Below, one piece after another: positions 7,704-17,136 of a stretch of DNA of 64,000 nt; position 1 is the first letter of the stretch; every line of letters starts with the position of its first letter. Where the stretch lies: the NCBI RefSeq assembly GCF_004358665.1, contig NZ_SMZR01000002.1, positions 496,001 to 560,000 of the forward strand, given 5' to 3'. The translations under genes and the position numbers were made by a program. The stretch is from Jeotgalibacillus sp. S-D1. Lineage in GTDB: Bacteria; Bacillota; Bacilli; Bacillales; Jeotgalibacillaceae. The notes beneath the pieces were generated by a model. That model ran no database searches. It had not been told where the DNA came from and saw nothing but the letters and a program-made list of their open reading frames with translations.

Positions 7704-7765
7704 TCGCCTCTTTATTTTAACATTAAATTCCTTTTCATTCGTAAAGAAATAAGCATACATTATTC
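7704..7765 (-). repeat. dispersed intergenic element, diverged copy D
   Basis: It aligns with copies B and C over about 60 bases (end motif TTAAAATAAAGAGGCG, then AAAGGAATTTAATG). The hairpin has decayed. It marks the right limit of the accessory block. Confidence 0.6.
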
Positions 7766-7901
7766 GTTAGATCTTGAAAGAGGTAATAGCGGTGAACCAA
7801 AAGGCGTTTTTGTTTGGAACAATTATTAATGTAAAAGTTTGCAACCACTGTCCATTTCAAACGTAAGTAATGTATGGACTTAGGAATAGGGAGGTGTAAG
7901 G

Positions 7902-8393
7902 ATGAAGCAGCTTTATATTAAGCAGAAAGTATTCAGTCTTAATGGGAGCTTTACTGTAAAGGATCAGGAGGAGAAGGATGTCTATTATGTGGAGGGTAGT
8001 TTTATGCAACTTCCAAAGACTTTCTCCATTATGAATACGGCTAGAAATGAAGTAGCACTCATTACGAAAAAGACGTTCAGCTTTTTACCAAAGTTTTTTG
8101 TTGAAGTAGATGGTCGAGAGGTATTAACCATACAGAAGGAATTTTCTTTTTTAAAAGCACAATATTCTATTGATGCGGCAGGCATTACAGTAAACGGCAA
8201 TTGGTGGGATATGGATTTTCAAGTTTTACAGCATGGTAAAATCGCAGGCCAGGTGAGCAAAGAATGGTTAAGCTGGGGGGATAGCTATAAGATTCAAATA
8301 GCAGATGAAGAGATGGAAACCCTCATGATTGCACTCGTTGTGGCAATCGATTGTGTGAAAGCTGATCAGGCAGCAGCTTCCTCAGCCCCATAG
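7902..8393 (+). CDS. LURP-one-related family protein (YxjI-like)
   Basis: A 163-residue protein with the LURP-one/tubby-like beta-barrel pattern. It begins with LYIKQKVFSLNGSFTVKDQEEKDVYYVEGSF, the usual opening of YxjI-type proteins. Successive short beta strands follow (VALITKK, FFVEVDGREVLTIQKEF, AQYSIDAAGITVNGNWWDMDFQV), with a hydrophobic C-terminal helix at about residues 143-155. Bacterial members are of unknown function; the fold is related to phosphoinositide-binding tubby domains and phospholipid scramblases. GGGAGGTG precedes the ATG. A hairpin terminator follows at 8416, so it is monocistronic. Confidence 0.85.
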   Translation: MKQLYIKQKVFSLNGSFTVKDQEEKDVYYVEGSFMQLPKTFSIMNTARNEVALITKKTFSFLPKFFVEVDGREVLTIQKEFSFLKAQYSIDAAGITVNGNWWDMDFQVLQHGKIAGQVSKEWLSWGDSYKIQIADEEMETLMIALVVAIDCVKADQAAASSAP

Positions 8394-8415
8394 ACGAAAG
8401 TTATTGTGTGCAAAG

Positions 8416-8446
8416 AGAATGTCCCTATTCTAAGGACATTCTTTTT
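8416..8446 (+). terminator. intrinsic terminator after LURP-one-like gene
   Basis: A 9-base perfect stem (8416-8424 with 8434-8442) followed by TTTT. Confidence 0.85.
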
Positions 8447-8743
8447 GGTGTGCAGAATCCTTTTTACTAAAGAAACAAAAGTTGGGTGCACAAATAATTG
8501 GTCAAAGAAAGGTGGATAGTTTTACCTTTGGTTACATGAGGACAGTTAAGATTACCCCCATTGGCAACTATAAATTTACTATTGCCTCAGTGCAACATTG
8601 TTCCGGATATATAGGTTGTTTTCTTCGCCGAAACAAAGGTTGCAGCTTACAAAAAGGTTTCTATAGACCCACACAGGGTTCACTTGGTAGGATAAATAGC
8701 GTTACTCTTTTTGGATTATAGATTGATAATGGTGGTGTACAAA
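8447..8743 (+). other. intergenic stretch, promoter region of CDF gene
   Basis: About 300 bases without a supported gene. One open frame (8482-8721) begins with TTG and has no ribosome site. I see no hairpin or repeat. The CDF promoter probably lies here, but no clear -35/-10 pair stands out. Confidence 0.4.
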
Positions 8744-9640
8744 ATGGATACTCGTTTTAAACAGGCCAGATTCGCAACCTGGATTGGCATTATTTTAAAT
8801 ATACTTTTAACCATACTGAAGGGTGTTGTCGGGTGGATTTCCGGCAGTCGGGCACTAATCGCAGATGCCGCACACTCAGCTTCTGATGTGGCAGGATCCT
8901 TTGCTGTTTTGATGGGGCTTCGGACGGCGCAAAAGCCGCCGGATGAAGAGCATCCGTATGGCCATGGAAAAGCAGAAAATATCGCAAGCTTTATTGTTGC
9001 GATTCTATTAATTGTTGTAGGGATTGAAATTGCCATTTCTTCCTCCCAGGTGTTTTTCGGTGAACCCCCTGTCTCCCCTGGCAATATTGCGTTAGTAGCG
9101 ATCGCTATTTCCCTTGTTGCAAAGGAATTAATGTTTCAATATAAGTTCAGGCTGGCAAAAAGAATTGACTCCTCCGCTCTATTAGCAGAAGCCTGGCATC
9201 ACCGTTCAGATGCTCTTTCCTCTGTCGCTGCCTTCATCGGTGTAGCAGGAGCGATTATCGGTGACAGCTTCAATTATCCGATCCTGGTCTATTTAGACCC
9301 TATCGCTGGTATTGCCGTTTCCCTGCTGGTCATTAAAGTAGGCTATTCCCTGGCGAAGGAGTCCAGCTTAATTATGATGGAGCAGGTGCTTGAAACAGAT
9401 AAAACAAGCCCTTTTATAAAAACCGCTTCAGCCATTACAGGGGTGGAAAGAGTCGACGAGCTGCTGGCACGGACACACGGCCATTATATTGTCATTGATA
9501 TTAAAGTAGGCGTTGATCCTCAATTAACAGTGGAAGAGGGCCATTTGATTTCAAAAGAGGTCAAAAAAACGCTGCTCGAGAAGCATCGGGAGATCAAGAA
9601 AGTGTTTGTGCATGTTAATCCGTATAATGCCGATGAGTGA
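8744..9640 (+). CDS. cation diffusion facilitator (CDF) metal exporter
   Basis: Membrane antiporter that exports divalent metal (Zn, Mn, Fe or Co) in exchange for protons, 298 residues. Six predicted helices precede a cytoplasmic C-terminal domain of about 90 residues. Metal-site signatures are DAAHSASD in helix two (residues 41-48), HPYGHGKAE after it, and HHRSDALSS in helix five. The C-terminal domain has HGHYIVIDIKVGVDP and ends in the His-containing strand VFVHVNPYN, normal for the family. I start at the ATG at 8744 preceded by GGTGGT; the upstream frame lacks a better site. It resembles MneS/YeaB-type Mn exporters, but metal choice cannot be read with certainty. Confidence 0.92.
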   Translation: MDTRFKQARFATWIGIILNILLTILKGVVGWISGSRALIADAAHSASDVAGSFAVLMGLRTAQKPPDEEHPYGHGKAENIASFIVAILLIVVGIEIAISSSQVFFGEPPVSPGNIALVAIAISLVAKELMFQYKFRLAKRIDSSALLAEAWHHRSDALSSVAAFIGVAGAIIGDSFNYPILVYLDPIAGIAVSLLVIKVGYSLAKESSLIMMEQVLETDKTSPFIKTASAITGVERVDELLARTHGHYIVIDIKVGVDPQLTVEEGHLISKEVKKTLLEKHREIKKVFVHVNPYNADE

Positions 9641-9726
9641 TGGACCAAGTAACTAAATCCATTTTGGTAGTCAATTGGAAAAAAGGGTACTTCAGGGCAA
9701 AATGAGCCGTTGGAGTATCCTTTTCG

Positions 9727-9830
9727 TATTTCCTCCTAAGCTTCTTCATCCCCCAATCCAGACATGAGGTTAAAGAAACCTTACTTTGGAGCCAGATATA
9801 TACACCGTTGATTTTTTTCCTAATACGCAA
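9727..9830 (-). pseudogene. 3' remnant of an asparagine-synthetase-like paralogue
   Basis: The minus-strand frame ends in CLDWGMKKLRRKYEK, matching LLHWGVEKLGRKYSE at the C-terminus of the gene at 10851. At the DNA level, 9727-9756 and 10880-10909 agree at most positions, including TTTCCTCC and AAGCTTCT. No start or catalytic region is present. It is therefore a decayed fragment of a second copy. Confidence 0.6.
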
Positions 9831-9866
9831 AACTCCGGATAGACACTGCTACCCGGAGTTTTTTAT
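9827..9866. terminator. bidirectional terminator
   Basis: AAAACTCCGG (9829-9838) pairs with CCGGAGTTTT (9853-9862) around a 14-base loop, with A and T runs on the two sides. It serves the minus-strand excalibur gene and perhaps the plus-strand CDF gene. Confidence 0.75.
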
Positions 9867-9870
9867 TTTA

Positions 9871-10527
9871 TCATTCGCAAGCCCAGCCGTCTTTATCACG
9901 ATCCATACTTGGCTGATAATCAGCATGATCGGAAGAAACTCCACCTGGGTGGACAGTTCTTAAGTCTGTACAATTCTGGAATTTACGCCCTGCACCTGTG
10001 TCAGCAGACGCCGTAGATGATTCAGAAACAGAACTTGTTGCAGCAACTGCAGCAGCTTCTTTAGCTGTAGTCAATTCAGTTTCTAATGACTCCACATTCT
10101 CTTCAAGGGTCGCCACTTTTTCTTCTAAGTTTTCAATCAATGAATCTTTTCCTTTATTTTTATCCATAAGTGAATCGTATTCCTTTTTATTTGAATCCAG
10201 TTTCTCTTGCAAAGGTGCCAGCTTACCCTTTGCCTCTTCCAGCTCCAATTCATAATCCGCTTCTATCTTTTGAGAATCTTCTACTTGAGACATTAAATCA
10301 CTATTTACATTTTCTAATTTTACTGCCTTTTCTTCTAATTCAATTATTGATTTCTCATCCGAATTCGTAACAGAGATCGCTAACAAAACGATTGATAATC
10401 CAAGGAGAATACCTGCGCTAATGCCGTGTTGTAAATGGTACGGTTTCTTTTTCATGATTAATCTGGCAAAATAAATAACCCCAATTGTCAAAAATCCAAT
10501 TAAAGCTAAAGTGAATAGTATGTCCAC
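9871..10527 (-). CDS. membrane-anchored coiled-coil protein with excalibur domain
   Basis: A 218-residue envelope protein. Two membrane helices (residues 3-24 and 36-54) are followed by a long acidic coiled coil (about 60-160), a Ser/Ala-rich linker, and a C-terminal excalibur domain (about 185-218). The excalibur motif is complete: FQNCTDLRTVHPGGV, then DRDKDGWACE, an EF-hand-like calcium loop held by two Cys. The domain occurs in many secreted or surface proteins and nucleases of Bacillota and is thought to bind calcium; no enzyme domain is present here. The coiled coil would hold the calcium module away from the membrane. It is monocistronic, with its own terminator. Confidence 0.88.
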   Translation of the reverse strand: MDILFTLALIGFLTIGVIYFARLIMKKKPYHLQHGISAGILLGLSIVLLAISVTNSDEKSIIELEEKAVKLENVNSDLMSQVEDSQKIEADYELELEEAKGKLAPLQEKLDSNKKEYDSLMDKNKGKDSLIENLEEKVATLEENVESLETELTTAKEAAAVAATSSVSESSTASADTGAGRKFQNCTDLRTVHPGGVSSDHADYQPSMDRDKDGWACE

Positions 10528-10748
10528 CGGTCTGCTCCTTAATATTACATGTATTTTCCACAGGTATGTGCTACTGAAGACATGTCCAAAAATAGTTAAT
10601 GACTGAAATTTTTGTTTTACATCCCCCTAATTTAACCTTAATTAATACTTTGAATTCCATTATAATACATTAAGAGTAAAATTGTAACAAATTTTTACTA
10701 ATATGTAATATTAATAATTAATTAACAAAAACATTTTTCGACCACATA

Positions 10749-10793
10749 AAAAGCCTTAAGAAATGCTTCTAAAAAGCATTTCTTAAGGCTTTT
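10749..10793 (-). terminator. strong terminator of the asparagine-synthetase-like gene
   Basis: A perfect 20-base inverted repeat (10749-10768 with 10774-10793), 5-base loop, with T-runs built into the stem ends. It lies 58 bases after the stop codon at 10851. The rest of the 10528-10850 gap is AT-rich and holds the promoter region of the excalibur gene. Confidence 0.8.
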
Positions 10794-10850
10794 AAGGTGA
10801 ACTACTTACCTAAATCAAATGGACATCTATAGTATCGGAAACCTTCCAGT

Positions 10851-12373
10851 TTATTTTTTAAAATTCATTAACCCCTCACTGTATTTCCTCCCAAGCTTCT
10901 CCACTCCCCAATGCAAAAGAAACGACGGCGCCCAGGGGCTGCAGGTATATTTTCTGTTCCACTTATTCACCCGCATGATTCGTTCGAAGACTGTGAGATG
11001 CAGCTTATTTAAAAACACCGTAAGACAGTAGATGGAATACAATTTGAAACGGATGAAATAATGAATGGACTTTTTCCTTTGGGATTTATTTGTTTCATAA
11101 TACTGTTTGAAATCCTCAAAGCTTTTTGGCGGCATGACTTTTTTCAGGTAGCCGAGGCTTAAAAAGCGCAGGCTGCTTGCTGCTCCGCCTACCTTCTCAA
11201 TACCAAACGCTTCCCGCGGCACCCCTTTTTCTTCTGCAATTCTTCTCGGGATAGGTCTGTCATATTCCTCTCTGATTGACCATGGGGCCATTTGGTCTGA
11301 ATTTGAAATTTGGTGGACATCCCGATGATTAAGTACACCAATGAAAGGAATGGGTATCTGCTGGTAGCCGACACGTAATCGAAATTCGGTCTTTGCCGTA
11401 TCCGGAAAAAAGGAGCGTATGATGTCTTCTCCAGCCGTTTGACAGTTTCGATCCCATATTTTATCTCCGTGAACCCCGCTTAACAGAAGTTTACCCTCCA
11501 GCTCTTTTTCTGCGGCAGCGAAAAAGATGGAGGTCCCTAACTCCCCTCCTGCTACAAATTCTTCTGAGCAGTTCGTCTTCAAATAATCAAGTTCATGCTT
11601 TTCATGAATTGTTTCGTATCCGAGTGCCAAAACGGCTTCTTTGCCGCTGTCGGATCTGTTTTTTCTTTTGGATTCAAACACCACAGCCTCGGTGCAGCCT
11701 ATTTCTCTCCCTAAAGCGGCGCAGGCAACCGAATCATAGCCATTTGAGCTGAATACGATTGGTGAATAGCGAACGTTTCGCTCTGAGCTTGCCGCATTTT
11801 GCGCAAGTGACTTTAAAACTTCCGAAAGATAGCCTTTGTAATCGTGATAATCAGAAAATGATGGGGGCAGAGGCTTGGAAACCTTGGTTATATCAAGATT
11901 CTGATTAATGCTGAGATTCAAAAAGTAGTGGATATGAACAGTATTGCTGTCACTCAAGGGAATGTGATCACGATATTTTTTTATCCCATCAGAAATACTT
12001 AGGAAGTCATTTTCATAATCTAGATAATTGATGCTTAATGAAGATCCAGATGCTTCCAGAACAAATGCAAGAGAGTTGGAAAACCACAGAGTGTCCTCTT
12101 TTTTTTGGAATACAGGCATTCTGTTGTATGAGAAGGCGTGCAAACAACAAGCGTATCACCGGTTATCGCTGCCCCGCTCCCCATAACCGTCTCAGCATGA
12201 TCAAAATCTCCCTGATCAAATTCACCATTCCAGGTGCCCTCTATAAAAAAGCGGGCGTTTGCTTCCACCCATTTTCCATGTGAAACCTCAATCAGCGGTT
12301 GATCCTTCTCCATTTTTAAACACCAGGAAAGCTTAGGGAGGTCTTCATGCATGTGAAAATTAAATTTCATCAT
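10851..12373 (-). pseudogene. asparagine-synthetase-like PP-loop protein, frameshifted
   Basis: Two overlapping frames join into one ~507-residue protein. The N-terminal frame starts at the ATG at 12373 (AAGGAG 6 bases upstream) and runs through FIEGTWNGEFDQGDF and GSGAAITGDTLVV, an AsnB-type glutaminase-like beta domain without the usual N-terminal Cys. The second frame continues with MPVFQKKEDTLWFSNS, the PP-loop FSSNGYDSVA, and LLSGVHGDKIWD (compare SGxGGDExF of AsnB). Adding one T in the T-run near 12141 would restore TLVVLHAFSYNRMPVF. Role unknown: amidation, or peptide or sugar modification, are options for this superfamily. The altered PP-loop (SSNGYDS rather than SGGxDS) and missing Cys suggest an unusual substrate or nitrogen source. 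Confidence 0.7.
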
Positions 12374-12589
12374 AACCCGCTCCTTACAAGCTGATTAAAC
12401 AAGCTACTGTTATCTTATTGCGTAATGTATCAGACATGTATCCGGCAAGAAATTCACTCCGGATTTTTTTAAAAGATGCGGGAAGTGATGCAAATTCCGG
12501 TTAATTTCCACCTGCCAGTTCGTTTTTCGGGCAAAATATAGTATAATAAAAGGTACGTTTTTTTGATTATTAAAGGTGGTAGGTATGCG

Positions 12590-14155
12590 ATGAGTTTTCA
12601 GTCTCAATCATTTACGAACGGGATGGAACAGCTGGAGAACAAGCTTTTTCAACAGTTTGTGCCGTCCAATCAACAAGACGAACGCCTGATTCAAAAAGGG
12701 CTTTTTTTATATAGACAGGGTACGGTGTACGATGGAGGCTATGATCAGTCGATGAATATGCTGCGTGCAAAGGTGCGCGATGTGTATCAGGTCAATGTCC
12801 GCATCTCACTTGATCCTTCAAAATCAAGCAGCTGCAGCTGTCCTGACGAGCAATGGTGCCGTCACCGAATGGCTGTGTTTTTTAAGTTTTATCAGCAGAC
12901 CTCAAGTGTGAGCCAATGGATATCAAAATGGCGAAACCAGAAGCCTTCGATGATGCAGGTCAACAAAACGCCTGAATCATGGAAAGCAACGGTTGAGCAG
13001 TCGATTTCACATCTGCAATACAGCCATATTTCTGAACAGCCATTTTTGTTTGACCATTATATTAAGAACGCACAATTAACGATTCAAAAGCATACGCCAA
13101 TGGAAAAAGAGTGGAAGCCGCTGTATGAGCTTCATACAATGTTTTGGTTATTTGTTTATTTATCACAGGGTGTGAAATCCTACGATGAAGCACTCCTTGG
13201 AAATGAAGACGTGATTGATCATTTAGCGCATATTTTAGAAAGCATGGAAGATGCGATGTCTGATCTCGCGGTATATGCACGTCCCTTTGCCTTTGACCCG
13301 TTCCTGGAAGATCTTCGAACCGGGTCTCATCTTTTGCTTGGGGAGCTTTCTTCTTCCACTTCTTATGCTGCTTACTCCCTGCTGTGGTTTCAGCTATTCA
13401 CCTCGAAGGCATGGCGGGAACGGGAGCTTGAACGCATTACAGCGGTTGAGGAAGAAACCGATGAAATCCTGTTTGCCCGTACAGGTCTTGCCCTGCTGTT
13501 AATGAAGAGCGACCTGTGGAAGGAGCAATTCCGTCTATCCCCTCCATCTGTTGTACCGCACGCTGTACGGTGGATGGAATGGATGCTGTGGGATGACCGA
13601 ATGGAAGCAGCCGTAACGATTTTAAAGGAGCTTCCAAAAAAGGTTCCGGGCTATTTGGCCTTGTTTATAACGGATTCAGAGAAACGATCCTTTTCAACCT
13701 GGCTAATCCGCAAGCTTGAGTCAGGAAAGCTTCGCATGCAATCGCCCGACTCGACGATCGCTGTGTATGAAGCTTTGCTGCCTTATAGTGCAAGACATTT
13801 GGGATCACTGCTTTTAGACGCAGGAAAGTATAAAGAATGGGTTGAGCTCGTTCACTGGATTGAGTTCTCGCCTGAAGAGCTCGAGCTTGCAGGCTTTAAA
13901 CAGCTGATTGATAAACGGCCGGAGTTTGCCGTGCCTTTGCTTCATCAGTGGATTGAGTCCCTGATTGCTGGAAGGCAGCGCGAGACCTATCGCAAAGCGG
14001 TCAGCTATTTAAAGAAGCTGAAAAAGATTTACCAGCAAAGCAACCAGTCGCAAAAATGGGAGCATTACTTCCAGGCGACTTTAAACCAGCATAAACGGCT
14101 GCGCGCGTTTCACGAAGAATGCAAAAGGGGGAAACTGATTCATGTGGAAGAGTGA
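12590..14155 (+). CDS. ywqB: SWIM zinc-finger protein, partner of SNF2 helicase
   Basis: A 521-residue protein with a SWIM zinc finger near the N-terminus: Cys82, Cys84, Cys90 and His92 in SCSCPDEQWCRHR, the CxCx(n)CxH pattern. The remainder is helical and rich in Trp and Leu, without a catalytic motif. It is the counterpart of B. subtilis YwqB, encoded beside the SNF2 protein YwqA. The downstream helicase gene overlaps this one by 14 bases, indicating translational coupling and a likely complex, with SWIM binding DNA or protein for the motor. I start at the ATG at 12590 after AGGTGGT; the upstream in-frame ATT is not needed. Confidence 0.88.
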   Translation: MSFQSQSFTNGMEQLENKLFQQFVPSNQQDERLIQKGLFLYRQGTVYDGGYDQSMNMLRAKVRDVYQVNVRISLDPSKSSSCSCPDEQWCRHRMAVFFKFYQQTSSVSQWISKWRNQKPSMMQVNKTPESWKATVEQSISHLQYSHISEQPFLFDHYIKNAQLTIQKHTPMEKEWKPLYELHTMFWLFVYLSQGVKSYDEALLGNEDVIDHLAHILESMEDAMSDLAVYARPFAFDPFLEDLRTGSHLLLGELSSSTSYAAYSLLWFQLFTSKAWRERELERITAVEEETDEILFARTGLALLLMKSDLWKEQFRLSPPSVVPHAVRWMEWMLWDDRMEAAVTILKELPKKVPGYLALFITDSEKRSFSTWLIRKLESGKLRMQSPDSTIAVYEALLPYSARHLGSLLLDAGKYKEWVELVHWIEFSPEELELAGFKQLIDKRPEFAVPLLHQWIESLIAGRQRETYRKAVSYLKKLKKIYQQSNQSQKWEHYFQATLNQHKRLRAFHEECKRGKLIHVEE

Positions 14156-16982
14156 CAATCAACTGATTGACGTAACACCATTGACTGACGGTCATTTTTC
14201 CCTTCGCGTCATCAGTGAGGATGGCGAGCCGCTTTTGCCCAACACCTGGCAGAAGCAGCTTTTATTGTGGCATAAAGAAAGCTATCACGGCACCATGACA
14301 AAGCAGCATCCACAGGCGCCTGACCGAAGCGTTATCCTGGACAGCTGGGCCATTTTAACCCTGTTTGCGCAGCCGAGCTTTCACGGGCGCATCGAATGGG
14401 ACTTTTCGCCCTCTGCACAATTCTACTATGATGCCGCTCCTCTCTTATTTGAATGGATAACAGAAGGCAAATGGCTGGATGAATGGCATCATAAGGATTC
14501 AGCCAATGGTGACCAGTTCACCATGACGCTGAGCGATGATTTCTGGACAGAGTGGCTCGATATGACCAATGCAGAATCCGATTCACTGGATGGAGAAGCC
14601 ATAGGTCAGGTAAATGAATGGTATCAGCAGGCAATCACCTACTTTTTTGAACATCATCACCGAAGCCAGGGGCTGGCAAAAAGAATTTTTAATGAAAACC
14701 ATGCCCTAACGGCAGAGGATTTAGCGACTTACTTTGATGAAGAAAAATGGGCCGACTGGGTGCAGGAAAAAGACCTGACCCATCCTTACCGGTTCGGGAT
14801 CCGCTTTGAAGAGCCGATGTCTGAGGACGGCTTATGGACGATGCAGCCATTTTTACGCGATCAGCGCCGGGCAGACTGGATCTATGATTTGAAGCTTTCC
14901 CTTCCGCTGGAACGCTCGCTTCCCGACAGGTGGAAAAAGGAAAAGGATCAAATTGAACGCGAGCTGTCCAGATGGGTGCGCCTGATTCCGTATTTAAAAG
15001 ATGAAGGCATCTGGCAGACAGAAATGGCAGAAGAACGCGCCTGGCTGTTTTTAACAGAAGGAAGCCAGAAGCTGTTGGCACTGGATGTTGAAATCCTGCT
15101 GCCTTCATGGTGGAAGTCAATTCAGCAATCCAATATTACACTAAAGGCGGCCGTTAAAGGCGACCGCAGCTACCGTCCATCCTTTGTTGGGCTTGATGCG
15201 CTGGTCGATTACGACTGGAAGGTATCGATTAACGGCAGTGACATGAGCGATGAAGAGTTTGAAGCGCTAGTCAGTGAAAAAAGACGCTTTATACAAATCA
15301 ACGGCGACTGGGTGGCGCTGGACCCTGCTTTAATTGCCCGCATTCAGCAGGCTATGTCCGCTGCAAAAAAACAGGGCATCCGCATGCGCGATTTGCTGGA
15401 GCAGGAACTTGATCATGCAGAAGGCATTGACGATCTCCATGATGAAGCCGATGATTTACACATTCAATATGAACTGAACCGTTCCATGAAATCCATGCTG
15501 AATTCATTAAGCGATGTCGGTCAAATCCCGCTCGTTGAACCTCCTTCAGGTCTTGAAGGAACACTCCGTCCCTATCAGCAGCAGGGCTACAGCTGGCTGA
15601 CATTTTTGCGCTCCAACCGTTTTGGAGCCTGTTTAGCGGATGATATGGGTCTTGGCAAAACAATTCAGCTGATCAGCTATATGCTCCATGTGAAGGATAA
15701 GGAAAAGCTTGAGGCACCATTTTTAATCGTGTGTCCAACCTCTGTTCTTGGAAACTGGCAGCGTGAAATCGAGCGCTTCGCCCCTTCCCTTTCACTGCAT
15801 CTGCACTACGGACCAAGCAGAGCAAAGGGTAAAAGCTTCAGCCGTGCAATTGAAAAAAAGGACGTCGTTCTTACCTCCTATGGGCTCTGCCATGCTGACC
15901 AGGAGGAGCTCTCGTCCATTCAATGGGCTTCTGTTGCGCTTGATGAGGCTCAAAATATTAAAAATCCGCACACCAAGCAATCACGTGCGATCCGCCAGCT
16001 GCAAGGACAGCACCATATTGCCTTAACCGGTACACCAATGGAAAACAGGCTGTCTGAGCTATGGGCAATATTTGATTTTATCAATCACGGCTACCTTGGT
16101 TCCCTTTCAACGTTCCGCCAGCATTATGTAGTGCCGATTGAACGGGACAGCTCAGAAGCCTTAACGAAAAAGCTGCAGGGTCGGATACGTCCTTTTCTTC
16201 TCAGACGGACCAAAAACGATCCTGCAGTCGGCTTAAACCTGCCTGCAAAAATCGAGCAGAAGGAATTCTGCCCACTAACAACTGAGCAGGCTTCCCTTTA
16301 TGAGCAGCTGGTGAAAGAAACACTCGAAAAAATACCAACCCTAAGCGGCATTGAACGCAAAGGAATGGTGCTGCAGATGTTAAATCGCCTCAAGCAGCTA
16401 TGCGACCACCCGGCTCTTTTCCTCCGGGAAATCGATCCGGAGCTTGAGATGATTGTGGACCGTTCCGAAAAAATGCTAAAGCTTATGGATTTGGCAGAGC
16501 AGATCATGGAAGCGAAAGAAGCAACCATCATCTTTACCCAGTACATTTCAATGGGGAATATGATCAAGCAGGTGCTTGAAAAGCAATACGGCGTAAAGGT
16601 TCCATTTTTAAATGGCTCCACACCGAAAAATCGCCGTGATGAAATGGTCGAACAATTTCAAAATGGACAATTTCCAATCTTTATCTTATCGCTTAAAGCG
16701 GGCGGCACCGGTTTAACGCTTACCGCAGCCAATCACGTTATTCACTATGACCGCTGGTGGAATCCTGCGGTTGAAAACCAGGCAACAGACCGCGCTTACC
16801 GAATTGGCCAAACGCGTTTTGTGCATGTTCATAAATTTATCAGCTCAGGTACGATTGAAGAAAAAATCGACCTTATGCTAGAGAAAAAACAATCGCTAAA
16901 TGAAGAAATTATAAAAGGCGACCAGTGGATCACCGAGCTTTCCAATCAGGAGCTTGAAGATTTATTAGTGCTGTCACCTTAA
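14142..16982 (+). CDS. ywqA: SNF2-family DNA-dependent ATPase/helicase
   Basis: A 946-residue Swi2/Snf2 ATPase that translocates on double-stranded DNA, probably to remodel protein-DNA complexes. Residues 1-460 form the N-terminal region typical of bacterial SNF2 proteins (Trp-rich). The motor begins with DDMGLGKT (about residue 499, motif I) and continues with the ALDEAQNIKNP DExx box near 600 and LTGTPMENRLSELW (motif III) near 628. The second lobe has TQYISMGNMI, LSLKAGGTGLTLTAANHVI and the arginine-finger motif ATDRAYRIGQ near 880. GGGGG precedes the ATG, which overlaps ywqB. All motifs are intact. A terminator follows immediately. Confidence 0.95.
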   Translation: MWKSDNQLIDVTPLTDGHFSLRVISEDGEPLLPNTWQKQLLLWHKESYHGTMTKQHPQAPDRSVILDSWAILTLFAQPSFHGRIEWDFSPSAQFYYDAAPLLFEWITEGKWLDEWHHKDSANGDQFTMTLSDDFWTEWLDMTNAESDSLDGEAIGQVNEWYQQAITYFFEHHHRSQGLAKRIFNENHALTAEDLATYFDEEKWADWVQEKDLTHPYRFGIRFEEPMSEDGLWTMQPFLRDQRRADWIYDLKLSLPLERSLPDRWKKEKDQIERELSRWVRLIPYLKDEGIWQTEMAEERAWLFLTEGSQKLLALDVEILLPSWWKSIQQSNITLKAAVKGDRSYRPSFVGLDALVDYDWKVSINGSDMSDEEFEALVSEKRRFIQINGDWVALDPALIARIQQAMSAAKKQGIRMRDLLEQELDHAEGIDDLHDEADDLHIQYELNRSMKSMLNSLSDVGQIPLVEPPSGLEGTLRPYQQQGYSWLTFLRSNRFGACLADDMGLGKTIQLISYMLHVKDKEKLEAPFLIVCPTSVLGNWQREIERFAPSLSLHLHYGPSRAKGKSFSRAIEKKDVVLTSYGLCHADQEELSSIQWASVALDEAQNIKNPHTKQSRAIRQLQGQHHIALTGTPMENRLSELWAIFDFINHGYLGSLSTFRQHYVVPIERDSSEALTKKLQGRIRPFLLRRTKNDPAVGLNLPAKIEQKEFCPLTTEQASLYEQLVKETLEKIPTLSGIERKGMVLQMLNRLKQLCDHPALFLREIDPELEMIVDRSEKMLKLMDLAEQIMEAKEATIIFTQYISMGNMIKQVLEKQYGVKVPFLNGSTPKNRRDEMVEQFQNGQFPIFILSLKAGGTGLTLTAANHVIHYDRWWNPAVENQATDRAYRIGQTRFVHVHKFISSGTIEEKIDLMLEKKQSLNEEIIKGDQWITELSNQELEDLLVLSP

Positions 16983-16983
16983 A

Positions 16984-17016
16984 AAGAGCCCCGGTCAGGG
17001 AATGACTGGGGCTTTA
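16984..17016 (+). terminator. intrinsic terminator after ywqA
   Basis: An 11-base stem (16987-16997 with 17003-17013, one mismatch), GC-rich, followed by TTT. Confidence 0.8.
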
Positions 17017-17136
17017 AGTATGTGGAGCAGAGCCTGGCAGCCGGGGAGGATGACCAGATTCAGCGGAATGGATGGTCTTGCGGAGTGGGTACTGCGCCAT
17101 TGTTATTAAGAGGAATGAGTGGAATGGAACGGTATA

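Noticed and set aside
1214-7765. Chromosomal integron
   Set aside because: No integrase and no long attC-type palindromes; the shared motif is a terminator plus tail. Kept only as cassette-like.
7792-7866. 24-codon open frame with GTG start and GAGGT upstream
   Set aside because: Too short and without homology or hydrophobic pattern; could be a leader of the LURP-one-like gene but I cannot support it.
8482-8721. 80-codon open frame before the CDF gene
   Set aside because: TTG start without a ribosome site, no recognisable composition or motif; more likely promoter DNA.
12035-12373. Separate 112-residue gene
   Set aside because: Its C-terminal third is out-of-frame read-through; it is the N-terminal part of the frameshifted asparagine-synthetase-like gene.
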